Translations under genes and position numbers: made by a program
Shown: positions 8,576-17,392 of the stretch, one piece after another
Numbering within the stretch: the stretch's first letter is position 1
Layout of the letters: every line of letters starts with the position of its first letter
Source: an uncultured Tenacibaculum sp.
Lineage (GTDB): Bacteria; Bacteroidota; Bacteroidia; Flavobacteriales; Flavobacteriaceae
Assembly (NCBI RefSeq): GCF_947502995.1
Contig: NZ_CANNBW010000023.1
Location: forward strand, 1-64,000
Direction: 5' to 3'
Length of the DNA stretch: 64,000 nt
Notes under the pieces: generated by a model
Told to the model about the DNA's origin: nothing
Databases searched by the model: none
The model's input: only the letters and a program-made list of their open reading frames with translations

Positions 8576-10603
8576 TTATAATTGAGAAGCTAACCTACTT
8601 CCCTGATCTATAGCGCGCTTAGCATCTAATTCAGCAGCTACATCTGCACCTCCAATTACATGGACATTAACTCCTTTAGATTGTAAAGGTTGTAGTAATT
8701 CTTTAAATGGTAATTGACCTGCGCAAATAATTACATTATCTACCTCTAAAACTTTTTGCTCTTCATTTTGAGTATAATGTAAACCTTGATCATCTATTTT
8801 ATCGTATTGTACTTCATTAATAAATTGTACATTCTTTTTCTTTAAATTCGCTCTATGAATCCATCCTGTAGTTTTCCCTAAATTACCTCCAAATTTTCCT
8901 TTACTTCTCTTGAAGATAAAGATTTCTCTTGGTGAAGGATGCACATGTTTTTCTACACCTTCTATACCACTTCTAGCTTCTAAACTTTTATCAATTCCCC
9001 ATTCATTCAACCATGCATCAATATTTTGAGAAGTACTTTCTCCTTCATGTGATAAATATTCAGATAAATCGAATCCAATTCCTCCAGCTCCAATTACAGC
9101 GACTCTTTTACCAACTTCTTTTTTAAGTTTTAAAACATCTATATAATTTAATACTTTTTCATGATCTACTCCCGGAATTCTTGGTGTTCTAGGTGTAATT
9201 CCAGTAGCTAAAATTACCTCATCAAAATCTCCTTGCGCTAAATCTTCAGCATTTACTCTAGTATTCAACTTCAAATTAACATTGTGAAGTTCTATTTGCT
9301 TACCGAAATATCGAATCGTTTCATAAAACTCTTCTTTACCTGGAATTTGTTTCGCTATATTAAACTGCCCACCAATTTCACTTTCACTATCAAATAAAGT
9401 AACTTCGTGTCCTCTTTGCGCTGCAACTGTAGAAGCAGCCAAACCAGCCGGACCAGCACCTACAACTGCTATTTTTTTCTTTTTATCTGTTGGCAAATAA
9501 TTTAATTCTGTTTCGTGACAAGCTCTTGGATTTACTAAACAACTTGCTACTTTTTGTTCAAAAACATGATCTAAACAAGCTTGGTTACATGCAATACAAG
9601 TATTAATTTCATCATCTTTTTCCTGCTCTGCTTTATTCACCCATTCTGGATCAGCTAAAAATGGACGAGCCATAGAAATCATATCTGCATGACCTTCTGC
9701 TAAAACTTTTTCAGCAGTTTCTGGCATGTTAATTCTATTCGAAGTAATTAAGGGAATAGAGATTTCGCTTTTCATTTTCTTAGTCACCCAAGTAAAAGCT
9801 GCTCTTGGTACCGAAGTTGCTATTGTAGGAATTCTAGCTTCGTGCCAACCAATTCCTGTATTGATAATAGTTGCTCCAGCTTTTTCTATTTCCTTTCCTA
9901 ACATTACGATTTCGTCCCAAGAACTTCCGTTCTCTACTAAATCCAACATAGAAAGTCTATAGATAATAATAAAATTTTCACCTACTTTCTCTCTAGTTTG
10001 TTTAACTAGTTCGATTGGTAAACGCATACGATTTTCGTAGCTTCCTCCCCAATCGTCGTTTCGTTTATTTGTTCTTTTTGCAATAAACTGATTAATTAAA
10101 TATCCTTCAGAACCCATAATTTCGATTCCATCATAACCTGCTTCTTTTGCTAAAGCAGCTGACTTAACAAAATCTTTAATTGTTCTTTTAATACCAGACT
10201 CTCTAAGCTTAAAAGGTTTAAAAGGTGTTATTGGCGACTTTATTGCAGACGGACCTACATTAAGTGGATGATAACCATATCTTCCTGCATGTAAAATCTG
10301 CATGCATATTTTTCCTCCTTCAGCATGAACAGCTTCTGTGATTACTTTATGTCTTTCTGCATGTTTCTTAGTACTCATTCTAGCAGAAAAAGGTCCTGTC
10401 CATCCTTGTATATTTGGAGCAATTCCTCCAGTAACAATTAATCCTACTCCTCCTTTTGCTCTTTCTGCATAAAATCTGGCTATTTTATCATATCCATTTT
10501 TTTCTTCTTCTAAACCAGTATGCATAGATCCCATTAGGATTCTATTTTTTATTGTAGTGAAACCTAAATCTAACGGTTCAAAAATATTCTTGTACTTAGT
10601 CAT
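8576..10603 (-). CDS. fadH: 2,4-dienoyl-CoA reductase (FadH-like, FMN/4Fe-4S/FAD)
   Basis: The 675-residue protein matches the build and length of FadH (about 670). Residues 1-370 form an Old Yellow Enzyme barrel; Tyr168 (SEGYLINQF) and His254 (GWHEARIPT) stand where E. coli FadH has its catalytic pair. Cys336, 339, 343 and 355 form the 4Fe-4S site. From 375 on come the FAD domain (VVGAGPAGLAA) and an NAD(P) domain (VAVIGAGGIGFD). FadH reduces 2,4-dienoyl-CoA with NADPH so that polyunsaturated fatty acids can enter beta-oxidation. Related trimethylamine dehydrogenases and enoate reductases share this build, so the substrate is less sure than the family. Single gene. Confidence 0.85.
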   Translation of the reverse strand: MTKYKNIFEPLDLGFTTIKNRILMGSMHTGLEEEKNGYDKIARFYAERAKGGVGLIVTGGIAPNIQGWTGPFSARMSTKKHAERHKVITEAVHAEGGKICMQILHAGRYGYHPLNVGPSAIKSPITPFKPFKLRESGIKRTIKDFVKSAALAKEAGYDGIEIMGSEGYLINQFIAKRTNKRNDDWGGSYENRMRLPIELVKQTREKVGENFIIIYRLSMLDLVENGSSWDEIVMLGKEIEKAGATIINTGIGWHEARIPTIATSVPRAAFTWVTKKMKSEISIPLITSNRINMPETAEKVLAEGHADMISMARPFLADPEWVNKAEQEKDDEINTCIACNQACLDHVFEQKVASCLVNPRACHETELNYLPTDKKKKIAVVGAGPAGLAASTVAAQRGHEVTLFDSESEIGGQFNIAKQIPGKEEFYETIRYFGKQIELHNVNLKLNTRVNAEDLAQGDFDEVILATGITPRTPRIPGVDHEKVLNYIDVLKLKKEVGKRVAVIGAGGIGFDLSEYLSHEGESTSQNIDAWLNEWGIDKSLEARSGIEGVEKHVHPSPREIFIFKRSKGKFGGNLGKTTGWIHRANLKKKNVQFINEVQYDKIDDQGLHYTQNEEQKVLEVDNVIICAGQLPFKELLQPLQSKGVNVHVIGGADVAAELDAKRAIDQGSRLASQL

Positions 10604-10700
10604 TCAGTCTGATTTTTAATTTTATTATGCACGCATAATAACTGCAAGATACTTTTATTTTTCGAATTTGTAAACCTTAACTTTCTTTTAATCTTATTTT

Positions 10701-10733
10701 TTTGTGTTATAATTTAATGAAAATATAAATTTG
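10701..10733 (+). promoter_or_regulatory. Bacteroidota promoter for the secreted nuclease-fold gene
   Basis: TTTG at 10701-10704 and TAAATTTG at 10726-10733, 21 bases apart, match the Bacteroidota -33/-7 pattern. Transcription would begin near 10740, leaving a leader of about 20 bases before the ATG at 10760. Confidence 0.65.
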
Positions 10734-10759
10734 CTAACCTTTTTATAACGAAAAAATAA

Positions 10760-12484
10760 ATGAATAAACTTTTACTAACTATTTTAATATTATTCAGCTT
10801 TTATAGTTATTCTCAGTCAGCATCAATTCGAATTGATGGAAATTTTGATGATTGGACTTCTGATTTGACGACTTTTACTGATACCAATGAATCTCTTGAC
10901 GGAATTGATCTTTTAGAATTTCAAGTAACTAACGACGCTGAATATTTATATATTAAAGTTAAAGCAAACAAAGAATTCGACTTAACAGACGGAGATATTA
11001 TCCCACATAACTTCTTTATGTACTTAGATACTGATAATGATTCTAGCACGGGATTTAGAGTACGAGACGATTATGGAGCTGAATTAGGTATTCAATTTGG
11101 TGAACGTGTATTGTTCAATAATTTTGTGAACACACCAAAAACACAAGTTAATTTTTCTGAAGTAGGATTAAGAGCTGCACCAACAGTAACATCTAAAGAA
11201 TTTGAAATTGCAATTCCAAGAGCTAGCATTCCTGATGGAATTAATCCATTATTTCCATCTCCTTCGGTGAAAATTTTAATCCGTAATAGAACTAACTTCG
11301 ATTGGTTACCTAATTTAAATAGTGTATTTACTTACACTTTTGATGAAACTCCTACAACCCCTTATCAACCAGTTGATATTAACAAATCTGATGATTCTTT
11401 TATAAGAGTAGTAGCCTACAATACCAAATTGAATTCATTATTAGATACGAATAAGTTAGATGAATACGAACGACTTATTAAAGTAATTCAACCAGATGTT
11501 ATTGGTTTTGTAGAAAGTGCTGATACAACAATAGAGTACATTAAATCTTTATTTGATTCTTGGATTCCTTTAGGAACAGCAAACGGATGGTACGTTAAAA
11601 AACATGGTGGTGAAGTAACTGTTTCTCGTTGGGAAATCACACAAGAATGGGATTTAGATCGTCAATTCCCTGTACTTATAGATTTACCGGATAGTTATGG
11701 TACAGATTTATTATATACCAATGCTCATTTAAATTGTTGTGGAGCCGATGATAGAAGACAAAGACAAGTTGATGAATATGCAGCTTTTGTTTTAGATGCT
11801 AAATCTCCAGGCGGACAAATAACTTTACCAAAAAATACTCCAATTGTATATTCTGGTGATTTAAATTTAGTTGGACTTTCTAATCAATTAGCTACTTTAT
11901 TAACTGGACAGATTCAAAATGTAGGAACTTATGGTTCTGGTGCTCCTTTAGATTGGGATGATACAGACTTTAAGCATGATAATGCTTTACAAACAGATAT
12001 TCCTATGGCTTATACTTGGAGATCTGATGGTTCTAATTTTCCTCCCGGAAAACTAGACTTTATAATTTATTCTGATTATGTATTAAATGCTGAGAAAACC
12101 TTTGTGATTCAAACTGAAGAAATGCCAAGTGAACGCTTAAATCTTTTTGGTTTACAAGAGTTTGATACAAGTACTGCTTCTGACCATTTTCCTGTTGTAG
12201 CAGATTTTTCTATTAACAGAAATACTTTAAGCACAAAAGAAAATTTTGTTTTTGTAAATAAAGTTTTCCCAAATCCGGCAACAAATAAAATTAATATTCA
12301 ACTTAATGTTTTTGATACATATAATATTCATTTATACAATGCCGTTGGAAATTTAATTTTAACTACTGAAAAAGAAACAAACTCGATAGAGTTAGATATT
12401 AATACTATATCTGGAGGACTTTATCATTTAGCAATTACGAACTCTAAAGGAGAACGAAAGTTTATTAAAGTTCTTAAAAAATAA
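10760..12484 (+). CDS. Secreted endonuclease/exonuclease/phosphatase-fold protein with type IX sorting tail
   Basis: The 574-residue protein starts with a signal peptide (about 1-19, ending SYSQ). Residues 20-200 form a beta-rich domain with IDGNFDDWTSD and YIKVKANKEFDL, like family-9 carbohydrate-binding or related domains. Residues about 212-490 form an endonuclease/exonuclease/phosphatase domain: VVAYNTKLN, a Glu in IGFVES, SGDLNLVG and the final STASDHFPVVADF carry the usual Asn, Glu, Asp and His. The last 75 residues (VFPNPATNKINIQLN to GERKFIKVLKK) are a type A sorting domain for the type IX secretion system, so the protein should reach the cell surface or medium. The substrate may be DNA or a phosphorylated compound; the sequence does not decide this. 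Confidence 0.85.
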   Translation: MNKLLLTILILFSFYSYSQSASIRIDGNFDDWTSDLTTFTDTNESLDGIDLLEFQVTNDAEYLYIKVKANKEFDLTDGDIIPHNFFMYLDTDNDSSTGFRVRDDYGAELGIQFGERVLFNNFVNTPKTQVNFSEVGLRAAPTVTSKEFEIAIPRASIPDGINPLFPSPSVKILIRNRTNFDWLPNLNSVFTYTFDETPTTPYQPVDINKSDDSFIRVVAYNTKLNSLLDTNKLDEYERLIKVIQPDVIGFVESADTTIEYIKSLFDSWIPLGTANGWYVKKHGGEVTVSRWEITQEWDLDRQFPVLIDLPDSYGTDLLYTNAHLNCCGADDRRQRQVDEYAAFVLDAKSPGGQITLPKNTPIVYSGDLNLVGLSNQLATLLTGQIQNVGTYGSGAPLDWDDTDFKHDNALQTDIPMAYTWRSDGSNFPPGKLDFIIYSDYVLNAEKTFVIQTEEMPSERLNLFGLQEFDTSTASDHFPVVADFSINRNTLSTKENFVFVNKVFPNPATNKINIQLNVFDTYNIHLYNAVGNLILTTEKETNSIELDINTISGGLYHLAITNSKGERKFIKVLKK

Positions 12485-12506
12485 AAATTACATCTTTTAA
12501 TTATAA

Positions 12507-12542
12507 AACAAGACTGTCTAAATGATTTTAGACAGTCTTGTT
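12507..12542. terminator. Bidirectional terminator between convergent genes
   Basis: A 16-pair perfect stem with a 4-base loop (TGAT) lies between the stops at 12484 (+) and 12550 (-). T-rich bases follow on the plus strand and a run of T on the minus strand. Its core AAGACTGT recurs in the hairpins at 24591, 24998 and 25311. Confidence 0.85.
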
Positions 12543-12549
12543 AGTTTTA

Positions 12550-13032
12550 CTAAAACTCTATAACGATTACGTCTATTATCATTCCATTAGCACATCTAAT
12601 GATAATAATGATAATTATCTTTTTCCCATGAATCGTTTTTCCTTCAAGTTTATAAACAGGCTCTCTTTCGAATCTATGCGGTACGTTAATCACATTACCA
12701 TCTTCCATTCTATGCTCTGCTAAACCAACTCCTGAGAATTCATCTTTTACAATTCTGTAATCCAACAACTCTTCCTTTTTAAGATCAGATTTTTCTAAAA
12801 AATCTTCTAAAGTAGGTTCTTCTTGTACTCCTTTTGGATTCATTGGGTATTCATGAGCTTTAACAACTCCATACTTTTCATGATAATCCAATCTTAATTT
12901 CTCTTTAGTACCTTCTCGTTGCACTAAAACAGTTTCTACTTCTTCATTTATATCGTTGATCTCGTTTTTTTCACAAGATGTCATCATTAACGATACAATA
13001 AAAATGATTGCGATGCTTTTAAAAATTTTCAT
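12550..13032 (-). CDS. Small lipoprotein of unknown function
   Basis: The 160-residue protein opens with a lipoprotein signal ending SLMMTSC (lipid Cys at 20) and continues as an acidic, charged protein with no domain I can name. The end is odd: after TIHGKK come seven isoleucines in a row, then RCANGMIIDVIVIEF. The coding strand there is a run of ATT and ATC codons (12587-12620), a simple-sequence stretch that could slip, so the native C-terminus may differ from the one read here. Monocistronic; it shares the hairpin at 12507-12542 with its convergent neighbour. Confidence 0.7.
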   Translation of the reverse strand: MKIFKSIAIIFIVSLMMTSCEKNEINDINEEVETVLVQREGTKEKLRLDYHEKYGVVKAHEYPMNPKGVQEEPTLEDFLEKSDLKKEELLDYRIVKDEFSGVGLAEHRMEDGNVINVPHRFEREPVYKLEGKTIHGKKIIIIIIIRCANGMIIDVIVIEF

Positions 13033-13182
13033 ATTATTAATTTTAATCGGTTAATACACCACAAACTTAAAACACAATAAAGCACTAATTAACAATTATT
13101 TAACTATTTAAAAATCATATATCCTCCTTTTTTATGGGGAAAAATACTTTATTAAAAATATCATTTTTTCTATAAAATTTAT

Positions 13183-13222
13183 TAATAAAAAAGCTCCTGA
13201 ATACTCAAGAGCTTTTTTATTA
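13183..13222 (-). terminator. Terminator of the doxX-marR-pirin operon
   Basis: A 14-pair stem (TAATAAAAAAGCTC / GAGCTTTTTTATTA) with a 12-base loop lies 20 bases after the pirin stop. The minus-strand copy ends in a T run. Confidence 0.85.
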
Positions 13223-13241
13223 ATATTTAATTTTTTACTGT

Positions 13242-13964
13242 TTAAAAAGTCATAGGTACTTCAATAAACAATAATTCTGAAGTTGTATTTGCTTTAATTT
13301 TAAATGAAGTAGTTTCAGAAATCCCTACAGCATCTCTATCAGAAAATACTTGATCGCTGATACTTATTTCTCCTGAAATATTCATAACATAAACTCCATT
13401 ATTTTCTGAAGATAATTCATAAATAAACTCATTATTTTCATCTAAATCTATTCTCGATAGTTTGGCATTTTGATGCACTTTTAAACCATCGAAATTATCG
13501 TCATCGATAGAACTGACCAAAACTTGAAGCTTATTCTTTCTATCTTCAACTTTAAAGTCCTTTTGATTATATCTTGGTGAAACTCCTTCTTGATTAGGAA
13601 TAATCCAGATTTGAAATAAACTCAAATATTTATCAGTAGTACCGTTCATTTCAGAGTGATAAATACCTATTCCAGCAGACATAACTTGAACTTCATTAGG
13701 GTGTACATACAACCATTCGTTGGAAGTATTGTCTTTATGTTTTAGTACGCCACTTAATGGAATTGTAATAATCTCCATATTTTGATGTGGGTGTGTACTA
13801 AATCCCATACTTGGAGCAATTAAATCGTCATTTAAAACGCGTAATGCTCCAAAATTTGTTCTTTTAGGATCATAAAAATTCGCAAAACTAAAAGAGTAAT
13901 TCGCTTGCAACCAACCATGATTTACAAATCCACGAGTATTTGCTGGAAACTTTTCTATTCGCAT
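13242..13964 (-). CDS. Pirin-family protein (quercetinase-like, YhhW type)
   Basis: The 240-residue protein is a double cupin of the pirin family. The metal site is intact: His58 and His60 in FSTHPHQNME, His103 and Glu105 in GIYHSEMNG, as in E. coli YhhW. Members of this type oxidise quercetin in vitro, and others act as redox-sensitive cofactors; the natural substrate here is unknown. It is the last gene of a four-gene operon with doxX, an FMN reductase and marR. That setting suggests a role in detoxifying aromatic, quinone or electrophilic compounds sensed by the MarR protein. Confidence 0.85.
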   Translation of the reverse strand: MRIEKFPANTRGFVNHGWLQANYSFSFANFYDPKRTNFGALRVLNDDLIAPSMGFSTHPHQNMEIITIPLSGVLKHKDNTSNEWLYVHPNEVQVMSAGIGIYHSEMNGTTDKYLSLFQIWIIPNQEGVSPRYNQKDFKVEDRKNKLQVLVSSIDDDNFDGLKVHQNAKLSRIDLDENNEFIYELSSENNGVYVMNISGEISISDQVFSDRDAVGISETTSFKIKANTTSELLFIEVPMTF

Positions 13965-13970
13965 AATTAT

Positions 13971-14411
13971 TTATCTTATTTTGTCTAATAAATCACTCAA
14001 TAATTTAGCCTCGTTTTCAGTAAGCCGATCTAGAGGATTCAATGTATCTATTTCCTTATCTATTTCGGTTAACAATAATAAACCTTCATCTGAAATAGCC
14101 ACATATACTTCTCTTCGATCTACTTCTCCTTTAGATCTATGAATTAAGTTTTTCTCAACCAACTTATCCATTAAACGAGTAGCATTAGGAGCTCTTTCTA
14201 CCATTCGGTCTTTTACAACTTGAACTTTAATTTTATCTGCTGCTCCTCTCAAAATTCTAAGAATATTATACTGCTGTGGCGAAATACCATAAGATTTAAA
14301 AAACTCTACCTCTTTGCTATTAATCCAATTTGCTGTGTATTTAATATTGATAAAGGCTTTAAAACGATGGTTATCGAAAGTCGAATGAATATCCTTACTA
14401 ATATCTCCCAT
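13971..14411 (-). CDS. MarR-family transcriptional regulator
   Basis: The 146-residue protein has the MarR winged helix: a recognition region with RAPNATRLMDKLVEKNLIHR followed by the wing SKGEVDRREVYVAISDEGLLLL. Its gene lies between an FMN reductase (3-base gap) and a pirin (6-base gap), so it is made from the operon it probably controls. A perfect 18-base palindrome at 15324-15341, just upstream of the -7 box of this operon, is the best candidate for its operator. Ligands of such proteins are typically phenolic compounds or oxidants; none can be named from the sequence. Confidence 0.85.
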   Translation of the reverse strand: MGDISKDIHSTFDNHRFKAFINIKYTANWINSKEVEFFKSYGISPQQYNILRILRGAADKIKVQVVKDRMVERAPNATRLMDKLVEKNLIHRSKGEVDRREVYVAISDEGLLLLTEIDKEIDTLNPLDRLTENEAKLLSDLLDKIR

Positions 14412-14414
14412 CTC

Positions 14415-14945
14415 TTACAATGCTGACTCTAAATTTTTAACTGCTTCTGATAATTGATTTAATAAATCTGAATCTACAATTTTATCTTCTTTAAAATTGT
14501 CATTGAAAGAAGGTAAACTAAAGCTCCCTTTAATATCTGCTCCAAAATGAGGGAAACTATTTAAAGCTGTGTTTAATACAGTTGCGCCTCCTCTACCACC
14601 TGGAGAAGTTGCTAAAACTAAAACAGGCTTATTCTTAAAAACAGTTTTATCTTTTCTAGATACCCAATCTAAAAGATTTTTAAATGCCGCTGTGTAACTT
14701 CCATTATGCTCTGCTAATGAAATTATAATTGCATCACTTTCTGCTAATTCATTATTAAAATTTATTGCTGCTTCAGGGAATTCATTTTCCACTTCTACAT
14801 CAATACTATATAATGGAAGTTCATAATCATTAAGATCTAAAACTTTAAACTCATTACTTTCTAATAAACTTGCTGCAAATGTTGCTAACTTCTTGTTTAT
14901 TGAATTTTTACTATTACTTCCTGCAAAAGCTATTACTTTTCCCAT
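14415..14945 (-). CDS. NADPH-dependent FMN reductase
   Basis: The 176-residue protein has the flavodoxin-like fold of the NADPH-dependent FMN reductase family (azoreductase/chromate or quinone reductase relatives). It starts with VIAFAGSNSKNSINKKLA, the phosphate-binding loop for FMN, has ISLAEHNGSYTAAFKNLLDW in the middle and ATSPGGRGGATVL later, all typical. It overlaps doxX by 13 bases and precedes marR by 3, so translation is probably coupled. Likely job: two-electron reduction of quinones or other electrophiles in the cytoplasm. Confidence 0.85.
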   Translation of the reverse strand: MGKVIAFAGSNSKNSINKKLATFAASLLESNEFKVLDLNDYELPLYSIDVEVENEFPEAAINFNNELAESDAIIISLAEHNGSYTAAFKNLLDWVSRKDKTVFKNKPVLVLATSPGGRGGATVLNTALNSFPHFGADIKGSFSLPSFNDNFKEDKIVDSDLLNQLSEAVKNLESAL

Positions 14946-15292
14946 CTTTTTTTATTGAAATTATATGAAATTAATACTAAAACGAAACCTATTGCTGCAG
15001 CCATTTGTTCTCCATCTTTAATCATTATATGTGCAAAAAACGCTAATAAAGTATTGAAGAAAAAACCAGCATAGGCCCATTCTTTTAAAGATCTATTATT
15101 TATGAACCAAATTGTAACTAAGCCTAAAAGTTTAGCTATTGCTAAAGGATAAATGATATAGGTAGGATATCCCATACTCTCAAATGCTTTTACAATATAT
15201 TCATGATTAAAAAAATACATCCCAGCAGAAAACAACATTAACAATGTTAATAATCCTGTAGATGCATAAAAAATAATTTGATTTGTTTTCAT
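14933..15292 (-). CDS. DoxX-like membrane protein
   Basis: The 119-residue protein has four membrane segments and the DoxX-like pattern: an early LMLFSAGMYFF, then GYPTYIIYPLAIAKLLGLV, and AYAGFFFNTLLAFFAH. DoxX relatives often sit with oxidoreductases and are linked to quinone or oxidative stress, but their reaction is not well defined. It is the first gene of the operon. The promoter (TATCTTTG, 15318-15311) and the palindrome at 15324-15341 are directly upstream. Confidence 0.8.
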   Translation of the reverse strand: MKTNQIIFYASTGLLTLLMLFSAGMYFFNHEYIVKAFESMGYPTYIIYPLAIAKLLGLVTIWFINNRSLKEWAYAGFFFNTLLAFFAHIMIKDGEQMAAAIGFVLVLISYNFNKKRWEK

Positions 15293-15310
15293 TTTAAAAA
15301 TTTTATATTA

Positions 15311-15341
15311 CAAAGATATAAAATATTTTCCATGGAAAATA
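15311..15341 (-). promoter_or_regulatory. Promoter and candidate MarR operator of the doxX operon
   Basis: On the minus strand TATCTTTG (15318-15311) matches TAnnTTTG and lies 18 bases before the doxX ATG. Directly upstream, TATTTTCCATGGAAAATA (15324-15341) is a perfect 18-base palindrome filling the space between the -33 and -7 regions. Binding there would block RNA polymerase, as expected for autorepression by the MarR protein of this operon. Confidence 0.65.
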
Positions 15342-15385
15342 AATTTTGATATTTATTTCTTTTATGGTGTAATATGAAAAATTTA

Positions 15386-15420
15386 TATATTTGCATAAGT
15401 ACTTATATATTTAAATATAT
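15386..15420 (+). promoter_or_regulatory. Promoter and palindromes before the marR-acetyltransferase gene
   Basis: TATATTTG (15386-15393) matches the -7 box. Right at the expected transcription start lie two overlapping perfect palindromes: ATAAGTACTTAT (15395-15406) and ATATATTTAAATATAT (15405-15420). The box shows that translation begins at 15425, not at the in-frame ATG at 15374. The palindromes are possible autoregulation sites; AT-rich palindromes also arise by chance. Confidence 0.5.
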
Positions 15421-15424
15421 TAAT

Positions 15425-16378
15425 ATGGATGCTTTACAAGGGATTGGTGAAATTGGTATAGGTTCTCGACTAAAGAGATTAAGTGAATACATGATGAAAG
15501 ATACTCAAGTGGTTTACGATCATTTTGGTTTTGACTTTGATCCGTATTTGTTTCCTACATTTAAAATTATTCTTCATAAAGAAGAAGTAACAAACACAGA
15601 AATCAATCAGAGCTTAAAAACCTCTCAGCCAGCAACTACACAAGTCATTAATAAACTTGATAAAAAAGGATTGATTGTCCTTAAAGAACATCCTAATGAT
15701 AAACGTAAAAAGTTGATTGCGCTTTCTGAGAAAGGAAAAAAATTAGCAGAGCAAATTCAACCATTATGGAAAAGCATAGAGTACACTATTAAAGACTATA
15801 CAAGAATTACATCAGACTCTTTAATTGAACATATTAATAAACTAGAAAAGAAATTTATTCAAAAAAAATTTAGTGATGCTATTATGGAACATTACATTGC
15901 AAACAACAAAAAACAACTAGAAATTATAAACTTCTCAGAGGAGTTTGCCTCTAGTTTTTACGATTTAAACATTGAATGGTTGCAGACTTATTTTTATGTA
16001 GAACCTTTCGATGAAGAAGTTTTAGGAAAACCAAAACAATATATTATTGATAAAGGTGGACATATATTCTTTGCAAAACTAAACGACGAAATTGTAGGAA
16101 CTGTAGCATTAATGCCTCTTGATGAAAACGGAACTTTTGAGCTTACAAAAATGGCTGTTTCTCCTGAACATAGAGGTCATAAAATTGGGCAAAAATTAAT
16201 TACAAAATGTATTGAATTTGCTAAGCAAGAACAATTCAATACACTTCTACTCTACTCAAATACTTTGTTAGAAAATGCTATATACATTTACAGAAAATAT
16301 GGTTTTGTAGAAGTTCCTTTGGAAGCTAATTCGCCTTACAAGCGTAGCGATATAAAAATGGTATATAAAGGGCTTTAA
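15425..16378 (+). CDS. MarR regulator fused to GNAT acetyltransferase
   Basis: The protein has 317 residues from the ATG at 15425. Residues 1-145 form a MarR winged helix (NQSLKTSQPATTQVINKLDK and the wing HPNDKRKKLIALSEKGKKL). Residues about 165-317 form a GNAT acetyltransferase, with the acetyl-CoA site MAVSPEHRGHKIGQKLITKC and the late motif IYIYRKYGFVEV. Such fusions are known; the enzyme part probably acetylates a small molecule sensed or handled together with the regulator. An in-frame ATG at 15374 was rejected because the -7 box TATATTTG lies downstream of it. It is divergent from the doxX-marR operon. Confidence 0.85.
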   Translation: MDALQGIGEIGIGSRLKRLSEYMMKDTQVVYDHFGFDFDPYLFPTFKIILHKEEVTNTEINQSLKTSQPATTQVINKLDKKGLIVLKEHPNDKRKKLIALSEKGKKLAEQIQPLWKSIEYTIKDYTRITSDSLIEHINKLEKKFIQKKFSDAIMEHYIANNKKQLEIINFSEEFASSFYDLNIEWLQTYFYVEPFDEEVLGKPKQYIIDKGGHIFFAKLNDEIVGTVALMPLDENGTFELTKMAVSPEHRGHKIGQKLITKCIEFAKQEQFNTLLLYSNTLLENAIYIYRKYGFVEVPLEANSPYKRSDIKMVYKGL

Positions 16379-16448
16379 ATTACGATAACGCTTGCGTGAT
16401 TTAATTTTAAAACTTTAAAAAATTAAGGTCTAAATCATACATTATAAC

Positions 16449-16456
16449 TAGTTTTG
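16449..16456 (+). promoter_or_regulatory. -7 promoter box before the EamA transporter gene
   Basis: TAGTTTTG matches TAnnTTTG, 30 bases before the ATG at 16486. No clear -33 TTG is seen, so support is moderate. Confidence 0.45.
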
Positions 16457-16485
16457 CAGCCTGAAAAGCAAAATTTACAGGAATT

Positions 16486-17388
16486 ATGTGGATGTATTTA
16501 GGCCTTTTAGCTGCCTTATTTTTAGGTTTACACAACTTATGCAAAAAACATGCAGTAAAAAACAATGAAGTCTATCCTGTATTACTGGGAACTTTAATTA
16601 GCGGACTTTTAATTTTACTACCTTTTTATATTGGAACTCATTTTTTTCCAGAAGCAACATTAAAAGCTGGTTTTCTAATTCAGGATATTCCTTTAGAAAA
16701 ACATGGTTATATTTTTATAAAATCTATGATTATGTGTTCTTCATGGATTTTAGCTTATCAGGCACTTAAACATTTACCGTTAACTATTGTTGCTCCAATT
16801 CGATCTGGTGGACCATTTTTCACTTTTTTAGGAGCTATATTTTTATATCAAGAACGACCTAATTTATATCAATGGATTGGTTTTTTCCTAATAATTTTTT
16901 CTGTGTATTTATATTCTCAAGTAGGAAAAAAAGAAGGAATAATTTTTAAAAATAATAAATGGATTTATGCTATAATTGGCGCCACTTTTTTAGGAGCTTC
17001 TAGTGGATTATACGATAAGTTTTTAATTCAAAAAATTCATTTGAATCCGCAAACTTTACAATTCTGGTTCTGTTTTTATTGTATACTTATTCTCTTAATT
17101 ATTTTAAGTATTATTTGGTTTCCGAAGATTGAGAAACGTAAGGCTTTTAAATGGCGTTGGTCGATTCCAGCTGTTGGAGTTTTATTACAAACTGCAGATT
17201 ATTTTTATTTTAAAGCATTACAAGATCCTGAAGCTTTAATTATGTTGTTATCGGCTATTAAAAGAAGTCAATTAATTATTGCTGTAGTTTTGGGTGGAAT
17301 TCTATTTAAAGAAAAGAATAAACGTAAGAAATTAATACCTTTGGCAGGAATTATGATTGGTGTCGCCTTGATTTTATATTCTAATTAA
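16486..17388 (+). CDS. EamA/DMT-family transporter
   Basis: The 300-residue protein has ten likely membrane segments in two similar halves, the plan of the EamA drug/metabolite transporter family. Typical pieces are LKHLPLTIVAPIRSGGPFF followed by FLGAIFLYQERPNLYQWIG in the first half and LLSAIKRSQLIIAVVLGG followed by ILFKEKNKRKKLIPLAGI in the second. The lysine-rich end of the second half lies on the cytoplasmic side. Members export amino acids, nucleotides or drugs; the cargo cannot be read from the sequence. Single gene, convergent with 17393-18004. Confidence 0.85.
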   Translation: MWMYLGLLAALFLGLHNLCKKHAVKNNEVYPVLLGTLISGLLILLPFYIGTHFFPEATLKAGFLIQDIPLEKHGYIFIKSMIMCSSWILAYQALKHLPLTIVAPIRSGGPFFTFLGAIFLYQERPNLYQWIGFFLIIFSVYLYSQVGKKEGIIFKNNKWIYAIIGATFLGASSGLYDKFLIQKIHLNPQTLQFWFCFYCILILLIILSIIWFPKIEKRKAFKWRWSIPAVGVLLQTADYFYFKALQDPEALIMLLSAIKRSQLIIAVVLGGILFKEKNKRKKLIPLAGIMIGVALILYSN

Positions 17389-17392
17389 AATT

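Noticed and set aside
15374..15424. N-terminal extension of the marR-acetyltransferase gene from the ATG at 15374
   Set aside because: The -7 box TATATTTG and the palindromes lie inside this stretch, and the encoded residues do not look like a MarR N-terminus.
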